From assembly GCA_029861085.1 (NCBI GenBank), contig JAOUAE010000031.1, positions 1 through 12,290 of the forward strand: a stretch of 12,290 nt of DNA. The letters run 5' to 3'. This stretch comes from Candidatus Nitrosopumilus sp. (GTDB taxonomy: Archaea > Thermoproteota > Nitrososphaeria > Nitrososphaerales > Nitrosopumilaceae). This document shows, piece after piece, positions 7,488 to 12,290 of this stretch. A model generated the notes under the pieces. It worked only from the letters and a program-made list of their open reading frames with translations, made no database searches and had not been told where the DNA came from. The stretch's first letter is position 1. Each line of letters begins with the position of its first letter. The translations under genes were made by a program, and so were the position numbers.

Positions 7488-8723
7488 GTGTTAAAAATTG
7501 GAGAATTCATCTACCCTTGGGGAAGTGGACATTATTCACGAATGATGAGGCTAAATGAAGCTTTAGGAGATCATGTTAAAGAAAAATTCGAAGTTCATTT
7601 TTCAAGTAAAGATCACGTTTATGAAAAATTATTAAAAAAATTTCCTGATCAAAAAGAAAAGATCCATGAAATTTTGATGCCAACCCCAATTGATGGTAAA
7701 TTTGGTCCAAGTGTTTCAATGTCATTGATGAACATATTATTACCAATTTCAAAAAATCCGCCACTAGTAAAACAAATTGTAAATTATTTAAGAGAAGAAA
7801 GAAAACTCTACAACAAAGAGAAATTTGATCTAGTAATCAATGATGGAGATATGGGTTCAAATATTCTAGCTAAAAATCGCAACATCCCAAGTTTGTTTGT
7901 AACAAATCAATTTAGACCAAGACTATACAATTCAAGATCATATCTTTATCCATCATTAATTTTTATTGCAAAACAAATTGCTAAAGCATCAAAAATTCTT
8001 GTTGCAGATTCACCTCCACCATATACAATGTGTGAATATAATCTCAATTTCATTAAGGAAGTTGAAGAAAAAATAATTTATGTTGGACACTTTACAAATA
8101 GTAAACAAATCAAAAATGAAGATATCTCGGATCTTGAAAAATTAGTCAAAAATAAGAAATTTGGATATTGGATGAGAACTGGAAATAAATCCACCAATGA
8201 TGGAACTGGACAGAGATATGAGGAAGTATTTCATCAAGATGAGATGAAAAGAGAAAAGAGAATAATTTCACATGCAAGGAATAATCCTGAAATAGATTCA
8301 GTGTTAGGAATAGACGGCAAAAAATATTCGATACCAGAAGCTTTAGATAAAAAAATTGATTGGATACAAATTGACATTGGTTATCTTTCAGACAAAGAAA
8401 AGGATACAATTTTGAATTTATGTAAATATGCGGTTGTCAATGGTTCTCATACTGTAATGGGTGAGATAATGGGTGGAAAATCAAAACCCATAATTGGAAT
8501 TCCCATTTATGATGAACACACAAACAACATCAAATGGGCAGAAAAAAAGAATCTAGGCGTATTGGCTGTAAAAACAAACCAAGTGATTCAAGGTATAGCC
8601 AAAATTAAGGAAAATTATGATGAATTTGAAGATAGTTTGCATGAATTCTCAAAGAATTTTATTCCAAATGGGGCAGAAAATTCAGCAAAGATTGCAGCTT
8701 TGACTCTGGAGGAAAAGAAATAA
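7488..8723 (+). CDS. GT-B fold glycosyltransferase-like protein (MurG/GT28-related)
   Basis: The 411-residue protein resembles GT-B glycosyltransferases. The N-terminal GSGHYSRMMRLNEAL (12-26) corresponds to the glycine-rich GxGH acceptor-side loop. Residues 334-359 (PIIGIPIYDEHTNNIKW and following) match the nucleotide-sugar-side pattern GxPxIxxPxxxDQxxNA. The central HGG motif of related enzymes is replaced by NGSHT (318-322), and residues about 222-290 are charged and unlike the usual hinge. No transmembrane segment is obvious, so it is probably cytoplasmic or peripheral. Donor and acceptor cannot be stated; lipid or surface-glycan glycosylation is the family-based guess. The start is GTG at 7488, 30 bases after the ThiI-like stop; two adjacent stops, TAA TAG, end it. 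Confidence 0.7.
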   Translation: MLKIGEFIYPWGSGHYSRMMRLNEALGDHVKEKFEVHFSSKDHVYEKLLKKFPDQKEKIHEILMPTPIDGKFGPSVSMSLMNILLPISKNPPLVKQIVNYLREERKLYNKEKFDLVINDGDMGSNILAKNRNIPSLFVTNQFRPRLYNSRSYLYPSLIFIAKQIAKASKILVADSPPPYTMCEYNLNFIKEVEEKIIYVGHFTNSKQIKNEDISDLEKLVKNKKFGYWMRTGNKSTNDGTGQRYEEVFHQDEMKREKRIISHARNNPEIDSVLGIDGKKYSIPEALDKKIDWIQIDIGYLSDKEKDTILNLCKYAVVNGSHTVMGEIMGGKSKPIIGIPIYDEHTNNIKWAEKKNLGVLAVKTNQVIQGIAKIKENYDEFEDSLHEFSKNFIPNGAENSAKIAALTLEEKK

Positions 8724-8727
8724 TAGA

Positions 8728-8734
8728 TTATTTT
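8728..8734 (+). promoter_or_regulatory. Weak TATA-like element upstream of the putative structured RNA
   Basis: TTATTTT just after the glycosyltransferase stop would place a transcript start near 8755, close to the 5' side of the long stem. The match is poor and the call is inference. Confidence 0.25.
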
Positions 8735-8740
8735 GATTAT

Positions 8741-8850
8741 CTTGCCTCATCTGGCACGCGGGATTTCGATGGGCGAACGGACCGCAAGGGATGATGAAAA
8801 AATCCGCGTGTCGGATAATATCGATCAATTAGGAATGTGGGAACGCTTTT
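8741..8850 (+). ncRNA. Putative structured non-coding RNA, family unknown
   Basis: Bases 8741-8815 are about 57% G+C in a clearly AT-rich surrounding, the classic mark of a structured RNA in such genomes. Bases 8749-8762 (ATCTGGCACGCGGG) pair with 8803-8816 (TCCGCGTGTCGGAT) in a 14-pair stem with three G-U pairs. The enclosed loop holds a small hairpin TTCG-ATGGG-CGAA (8765-8777), a possible CC-GCAA-GG tetraloop (8782-8789), and ATGATGA (8791-8797), which matches the archaeal C-box consensus RUGAUGA. No D box partner, ACA box, tRNA T-arm, SRP or RNase P core is visible. The strand is assigned from flanking gene direction and a weak TATA; the stem would form on either strand. The 3' end is a guess from TTTT at 8847-8850. 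Confidence 0.5.
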
Positions 8851-8853
8851 ATG
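8847..8853 (+). promoter_or_regulatory. TATA-like box for the zinc-ribbon gene
   Basis: TTTTATG is centred 27 bases before the TTG at 8877. If used, the zinc-ribbon mRNA would be leaderless and the structured segment upstream would not be its 5' UTR. The same T-run could instead end the upstream RNA. Confidence 0.35.
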
Positions 8854-8876
8854 GAAAAAATTAAGGCAAAATACCA

Positions 8877-9188
8877 TTGCCTAACTGCCCTGAATGTACT
8901 TCTCGAGAGAAAAAGAAAATTCAAGCAAAATATGAGGAAGATACTCCTGAGGAGGATAGAGGTAGAGATGACTTGTTCAAATTATTTGATGAAATTGAAA
9001 TTCCAATGAAAATGGATACGTCAACAAAAAATTTCATTTGTAAAAAATGTGGATTATATGCGACAAGAGAACAGATATCAGATATCAGATACAAATTAAA
9101 TCAAAAAGAAAGAACACGTGATGATAAACATGATGACTATCTTGAATGGTGGTCAAAAAGTAAAAAAGATAAAAATTTAGACACTTAG
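8877..9188 (+). CDS. Small zinc-ribbon protein, function unknown
   Basis: This 103-residue protein has two cysteine pairs, C4-x2-C7 (NCPEC) and C55-x2-C58 (CKKCG), that together form a likely four-cysteine zinc ribbon. The 47 residues between them are highly charged (KKK, EEDTPEEDRGRDD). The C-terminal third is Lys/Asp-rich and ends with an aromatic DYLEWWSKSKK segment. The start is TTG at 8877, since the first CxxC follows at once and no ATG is upstream in frame. The ribbon, charge and small size suggest a nucleic-acid- or protein-binding partner of the transcription or translation machinery, but that is inference. A short coding tandem repeat (AGATATC units, about 9073-9091) lies after the second CxxC. 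Confidence 0.75.
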   Translation: MPNCPECTSREKKKIQAKYEEDTPEEDRGRDDLFKLFDEIEIPMKMDTSTKNFICKKCGLYATREQISDIRYKLNQKERTRDDKHDDYLEWWSKSKKDKNLDT

Positions 9189-9200
9189 AGAGATTTAACA

Positions 9201-9605
9201 ATGGTAAAAAAGAAAGATGATATTCCTGATTGGGTTTCTGATGAAATTCAAAATGCTAAATTCAAGAAACCCGAAGAGATAAAAAAGTCAGGATATATTC
9301 TTGAGTTTTATTATGACGACAACAAGATAGACGTGCAACTGTATGATGCTGTAGAAGACGGGAGACATATTGTAACAATGGATGTACCAAAAAAAATTAA
9401 GATTGATGAATTACTCAAAGGAGAAGTTTATGAGTTTGTTTTTGATCAACATAAGGCTCCATTAAGTAAAAAAGTATCAGAATTTCTAGAAAAAGAAAAA
9501 GAAATTGAAATGAAAGCCATTTATCAATTTGATTTAAAATCACTAGAATTGTTAGATGTGAGCTCTGATGAAGCAGCCACTGCAGATGATGATACAGAAG
9601 AATAA
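9201..9605 (+). CDS. Small acidic-tailed protein, function unknown
   Basis: This 134-residue cytoplasmic protein is not one I recognise. It starts with a basic MVKKK followed by DIPDWVSDEIQNAKF, has a central alternating beta-like region (about 30-90), a Lys/Glu helix (about 90-105), and a strongly acidic end (DEAATADDDTEE). It has no cysteine, no signal peptide and no membrane segment. The ATG is 12 bases after the zinc-ribbon stop on the same strand, so the two are probably cotranscribed and may work together. GAGAGAT about 8 bases before the ATG is at best a weak ribosome-binding site. The stop lies two bases from the stop of the convergent dehydrogenase gene. Confidence 0.75.
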   Translation: MVKKKDDIPDWVSDEIQNAKFKKPEEIKKSGYILEFYYDDNKIDVQLYDAVEDGRHIVTMDVPKKIKIDELLKGEVYEFVFDQHKAPLSKKVSEFLEKEKEIEMKAIYQFDLKSLELLDVSSDEAATADDDTEE

Positions 9606-9607
9606 AG

Positions 9608-10408
9608 TTAATCCTTTCTTATAGAATCTAGTTGTTTTTTGAAAGATTTTCCTAAAATTGGATTGATAAAATATGGAAATGTGTTTTTTATCCATACTGC
9701 ACCCCTTACTACAGACGGGACTATGATCTCCAACCTTGGTGAATTTGCTGCCTTTAGGATTGCTTTTGCTACAGTTTTAGAACTAAGGGAAGTAGGAGAA
9801 AATTTCGGCATTTTTCCAAATGAAGGGTGTTCGAAGAAATTGGTTCTAACCATAATGGGACTGACAACTGTAATTCCAACCCCGGTATTTTTTAGCTCAT
9901 GTTTTAGGCCTTCAGAAAATCCCAGCATTGCAAATTTTGATGCACAATAAGATGCAATTCCAGGTAAGCCAAAACTTGCTGCAACAGATGCAACATTGAC
10001 TATGTGACCAGACTTTTTCTTCAACATTGATGGAAGAAAGTTTTTGATACAGTAAATCATTCCAAAATAATTTGTCTCCATCTGTGATTCTATTTCATCA
10101 ATAGTAAGATTAGATACAGAGCCATAAATTGCAAAGCCAGCATTGTTTACCAAAATATCAACAGATTCAAATTTTTCTAAAACTATTTTTGACATTTCTT
10201 TGACTTGATCTTTTTTGGAAACATCGCATTGACAAACTAATGTTACTACATTGAATTCTTTTAATTCGTTTGCAACTTGTTCAAGTTTATCTTTTCTTCT
10301 TGCAACTAAAATTATGTTAGCACCTAGCTTTGCAAATTTTATTGCAGTTTCTTTTCCAATTCCTGATGATGCACCAGTAATGAGAATAACTTTATTTTTA
10401 AAATCCAC
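9608..10408 (-). CDS. Short-chain dehydrogenase/reductase (classical SDR)
   Basis: The 266-residue protein has every classical SDR landmark: the cofactor loop TGASSGIG (11-18), NNAG (88-91), and the catalytic tetrad N113, S141, Y154 and K158 (SYCASK). The ARRKD after the second beta strand (36-40) favours NADP(H) over NAD(H). The C-terminal 35 residues are more hydrophobic and aromatic than in soluble relatives (VWIKNTFPYFINPILG), hinting at membrane association or a lipidic substrate; the substrate is unknown. The start is GTG at 10408, with a TATA-like box 25.5 bases upstream. It lies 34 bases downstream of the membrane protein gene on the same strand, so read-through cotranscription is also possible. 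Confidence 0.88.
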   Translation of the reverse strand: MDFKNKVILITGASSGIGKETAIKFAKLGANIILVARRKDKLEQVANELKEFNVVTLVCQCDVSKKDQVKEMSKIVLEKFESVDILVNNAGFAIYGSVSNLTIDEIESQMETNYFGMIYCIKNFLPSMLKKKSGHIVNVASVAASFGLPGIASYCASKFAMLGFSEGLKHELKNTGVGITVVSPIMVRTNFFEHPSFGKMPKFSPTSLSSKTVAKAILKAANSPRLEIIVPSVVRGAVWIKNTFPYFINPILGKSFKKQLDSIRKD

Positions 10409-10430
10409 AAATCAAAAAAATCATTTAAAG

Positions 10431-10436
10431 ATAAAG
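10431..10436 (-). promoter_or_regulatory. TATA-like box for the SDR gene
   Basis: The minus-strand CTTTAT lies in the 34-base gap after the membrane-protein gene, centred 25.5 bases before the SDR GTG. A second AT-rich site (TTTAAA, 10424-10429) is nearer than usual spacing. Confidence 0.35.
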
Positions 10437-10442
10437 TGGTTT

Positions 10443-11459
10443 CTATGTAGATTGTGGTTTTGATATTTTACTCAAGGCTAGTTTTACTAAAAGTAACCAA
10501 GTAATCACAATTGGAACATAATATGTTGCAATTCTCCAACCGATTACCGCATCCCAAGCTACAATTCCCTCAGTAATCTCAAAGGCAAAAGGATCTAAAT
10601 TATTCAAATATGCTATAATTCCAAATTCTGCCAAACCTGAACCGCCTATGGTTATTGGCAAATTTCCAATTGCATTTGCGCCCATAACTGCCATAATAGA
10701 ATCAAATGCATTAATCACAAAACCTGTTCCCATTGCAATAATCATAAATGAAATTCCATAAAATGACCAAGACACAAGCGAAAACAAAAACGAAACTGTA
10801 AAGATTTTTTTGGATTCAGGAGTTTTTAGATTTTCTCTACTCATAGTACAGACTTCTTCCATCCAAGTGTTTGTCTGATGAATGGCTTTCGCACCCTTTT
10901 CTTTTACAAATCTTTTTGCAAGATCTTCTAGTACTTTTGGAACTTGAAACGTATGTTTAGAAGAAAGGAAGAACATCACCATCCACAAAGATGTAATAAC
11001 AATACTAGTAGCTAAAATAACGACTCCAACTACATATGCGCCACTCAACAATGCTATGATTCCCGCCATAATAGATAACAGACCTGCTGCAAACACTTCA
11101 GTTACAATATCCATAATTGCAATCCAAGCTGACTTTGCAGGTTTAACTCCTTTTTTGTGTAAATAATAGATTACAACAAATTCTGCTCCAATAAACATTG
11201 GAGTTGTAAACTTGATAAATTCACTACCAACTCTAACACCAACTAATTTAAAAAATGAATCAAAATTTCCAAGATACTTTCTTGTGATATATGCAAATTT
11301 GATTCCTTGAAGACCTAACTTGATCATCATTGCAACAACTGCACCTACAAATGGAAATAATCCAATTGCCAGAACATCTTCTATTTTAATATCAAATTGG
11401 ATGGCAATGATAAAAATAGGAACTAAAGTAATAGGTATGGCTACAAGTCTCCAGTTCAT
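10443..11459 (-). CDS. Flippase-like integral membrane protein (YbhN/AglD, LPG-synthase TM family)
   Basis: This 338-residue polytopic protein has about eight hydrophobic segments and the hallmark IGNLPITIGGSGLAE (264-278) of the lysylphosphatidylglycerol-synthase transmembrane (UPF0104) family. Only the membrane domain is present; no aminoacyl-transferase domain follows. Family members include MprF N-terminal flippases and archaeal AglD relatives, so lipid or lipid-linked sugar translocation is a reasonable family-level guess, not a shown function. A soluble loop with KVLEDLAKRFVKEKGA (175-190) separates two membrane halves. The start is ATG at 11459, with a TATA-like box centred 26.5 bases upstream. 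It may share a transcript with the downstream SDR gene. Confidence 0.85.
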   Translation of the reverse strand: MNWRLVAIPITLVPIFIIAIQFDIKIEDVLAIGLFPFVGAVVAMMIKLGLQGIKFAYITRKYLGNFDSFFKLVGVRVGSEFIKFTTPMFIGAEFVVIYYLHKKGVKPAKSAWIAIMDIVTEVFAAGLLSIMAGIIALLSGAYVVGVVILATSIVITSLWMVMFFLSSKHTFQVPKVLEDLAKRFVKEKGAKAIHQTNTWMEEVCTMSRENLKTPESKKIFTVSFLFSLVSWSFYGISFMIIAMGTGFVINAFDSIMAVMGANAIGNLPITIGGSGLAEFGIIAYLNNLDPFAFEITEGIVAWDAVIGWRIATYYVPIVITWLLLVKLALSKISKPQST

Positions 11460-11482
11460 TTGATAGTTTTTTTGGAGGAATC

Positions 11483-11488
11483 AAATAT
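11483..11488 (-). promoter_or_regulatory. TATA-like box for the flippase-like gene
   Basis: The minus-strand ATATTT is centred 26.5 bases before the ATG at 11459, consistent with leaderless transcription. Confidence 0.4.
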
Positions 11489-11584
11489 GAAAGTTGAGTA
11501 AATTTCCAGTCATCAAAAAATTGATACCTGAAATTAGGATGATAATCAGAGTTAACTTGAGGTTTTGTATTAATTTTGAAGTTC

Positions 11585-11695
11585 TTACTTGATTTCTTCA
11601 AAAAATGAATCCAACATATCAAAGTCTGAAAGGTTTTGATCTTTTACGAATTTTACTATCAAATTGTTGAGATAGGCTTCCTTTTCAAATGTGCT
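11585..11695 (-). pseudogene. Possible gene remnant or very small ORF
   Basis: An open minus-strand stretch of 36 codons ends at TAA 11585. Its translation has the balanced charged/hydrophobic pattern of a real helical protein end (FEKEAYLNNLIVKFVKDQ, then SDFDMLDSFFEEIK). A TGA lies just upstream and no ATG opens it; the only usable start is TTG at 11662, giving 25 residues. It may be the tail of a decayed gene or a leaderless microprotein. A chance frame cannot be excluded. Confidence 0.25.
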
Positions 11696-11810
11696 TCAAA
11701 CTACAACTAAAAAACAATGTAATTAATTAAAGAACAAATGAAAAATTTGGGATTTTCGATGCCAATAGGGTATTCTGAGATAAGAATATGAAAAACAAGC
11801 TAGTTTGAAA

Positions 11811-11815
11811 TATAA
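11811..11815 (+). promoter_or_regulatory. TATA box of the GPN-loop GTPase gene
   Basis: TATAA in an AAATATAAGC context is centred 26 bases before the TTG at 11839, predicting a leaderless mRNA. Confidence 0.5.
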
Positions 11816-11838
11816 GCAAATAATAGAAATTAGACGGA

Positions 11839-12290
11839 TTGAAAACGGTTTTTATTTCTGGTACTGCAGGTTCGGGTAAATCATTACTTTCATCAAAATT
11901 GCAAGATTATTATTCAAAAAATGGAGCATTTGCAGCAATTTTAAATTTGGATCCGGGTGTAGAAAATACACCTTACACTTGTGATGTCGATGTTAGAGAC
12001 TATGTTGATTATGTATCAATTATGCAACAGTATGAACTTGGTCCAAACGGTGCTATGGTTATGGCAAATGATTTGATTGCATCAAAAATTGATGATATTG
12101 AAAATCAAGTAAACCAAGTAAACCCAGATTATCTAATTGTGGATACTCCTGGTCAAATCGAACTATTTGCATATCGTTCTAGTGGACGTTTCATAGTGGA
12201 TAATATTTCATCAGACGAAAAAACAAATGTTTTTCTTTTTGATGGATCTCTGATTACCACACCAGTAAATTTTGTTTCAATTGCACTTCT
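11839..12290 (+). CDS. GPN-loop GTPase (3' partial)
   Basis: The gene runs off the right edge after 150 visible codons of an expected roughly 250. The P-loop GTAGSGKS (8-15) follows the first strand directly, so the TTG at 11839 is the natural start. The diagnostic Gly-Pro-Asn insertion is GPN at 68-70 (YELGPNGAM), and the Walker B/G3 motif is DTPGQIEL (102-109). GPN GTPases are homodimers whose GPN loop reaches into the partner's active site. Eukaryotic members help assemble and import RNA polymerase II; the role of the single archaeal copy is not established. The part with the base-specificity motif lies outside the window. Confidence 0.93.
   Translation, partial: MKTVFISGTAGSGKSLLSSKLQDYYSKNGAFAAILNLDPGVENTPYTCDVDVRDYVDYVSIMQQYELGPNGAMVMANDLIASKIDDIENQVNQVNPDYLIVDTPGQIELFAYRSSGRFIVDNISSDEKTNVFLFDGSLITTPVNFVSIAL

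Larger units (their letters stand above)
11460..11838. other. 379-base intergenic region with no full gene
   Basis: The region is AT-rich and contains the promoter of the flippase-like gene at one end and that of the GPN GTPase at the other. I see no tRNA, no GC-rich structured segment, no inverted repeats of insertion-sequence type and no direct repeats. The only protein-like stretch is a 36-codon minus-strand fragment at 11585-11695, listed separately. A longer minus-strand frame across 11392-11622 reads as non-coding, with composition unlike its neighbours. Confidence 0.6.

Noticed and set aside
8764..8805. Fluoride (crcB) riboswitch
   Set aside because: GATGG inside a short stem and a later TGATGA recall the crcB motif. 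However, the expected pseudoknot partner is weak (three pairs, already used by the outer stem), a 14-pair enclosing stem is not part of that class, and the downstream gene is a zinc ribbon rather than a fluoride exporter.
8741..8850. tRNA, 5S rRNA, SRP RNA or RNase P RNA
   Set aside because: On neither strand is there a T-arm GGTTCRANNCC, a 5S, SRP GGAAGGA-type or RNase P conserved core, and the folded unit is too short for the last two.
9073..9091. Short tandem AGATATC repeat
   Set aside because: It lies inside the zinc-ribbon coding frame and encodes ordinary residues (QISDIR); at three partial units it is too short to be a repeat element.
11392..11622. Minus-strand 76-codon open frame
   Set aside because: It overlaps the start and promoter of the flippase-like gene, and its composition (many His, Tyr, Ser and Phe) is that of non-coding AT-rich DNA.
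1..12290. CRISPR array, insertion sequence, prophage or toxin-antitoxin system
   Set aside because: No spaced direct repeats, transposase, integrase, terminal inverted repeats or toxin-like small gene pair were seen; all large frames are housekeeping-type archaeal genes.

Overview
The window looks like chromosomal DNA of a marine ammonia-oxidising archaeon of the Nitrosopumilus type (Nitrososphaerota/Thaumarchaeota). The evidence is AT-rich DNA, compact genes, archaeal-type proteins (RqcH/NFACT, two-subunit phosphomevalonate dehydratase, GPN-loop GTPase), and many TTG/GTG start codons with a TATA-like box centred about 25 bases upstream, which implies leaderless mRNAs. The organism assignment is inferred from protein character, not from a database search. 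I see no mobile element, CRISPR array, integrase or phage gene. The region reads as a stable housekeeping segment.

Layout. 1-1481 (+): C-terminal three quarters of an RqcH-like NFACT protein, cut by the left edge. 1459-2999 (-): phosphomevalonate dehydratase, large then small subunit with a 4-base overlap, for isoprenoid lipid synthesis. 3049-3705 (+): endonuclease III, divergent from the dehydratase across one palindromic TATA box. 3689-4360 (-): exported, C-terminally anchored protein of unknown role. 4391-6260 (-): cysH-sat operon for assimilatory sulfate reduction by the APS route. 6345-7457 (+): ThiI-like THUMP protein whose ATP-binding PP-loop signature appears lost. 7488-8723 (+): GT-B glycosyltransferase-like protein. 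About 8741-8850: a GC-rich, strongly folding intergenic segment, the best candidate for an undescribed non-coding RNA. 8877-9605 (+): a small zinc-ribbon protein and a small acidic-tailed protein, both uncharacterised. 9608-11459 (-): a YbhN/AglD-type membrane protein followed by a short-chain dehydrogenase. 11460-11838: 379 bases with no convincing full gene but one protein-like minus-strand fragment. 11839 to the end (+): GPN-loop GTPase, cut by the right edge.

How the genes relate. CysH and Sat form one pathway: sulfate to APS to sulfite, with no APS kinase needed. The two dehydratase subunits form one enzyme. The ThiI-like gene is divergent from cysH, so sulfur assimilation and a sulfur-transfer-family relic share one intergenic region. 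Three convergent gene pairs overlap or nearly touch at their 3' ends, leaving no dedicated terminator space. Of the proposed systems, the structured RNA and the PP-loop-less ThiI protein deserve follow-up first. Neither function is shown by sequence alone.
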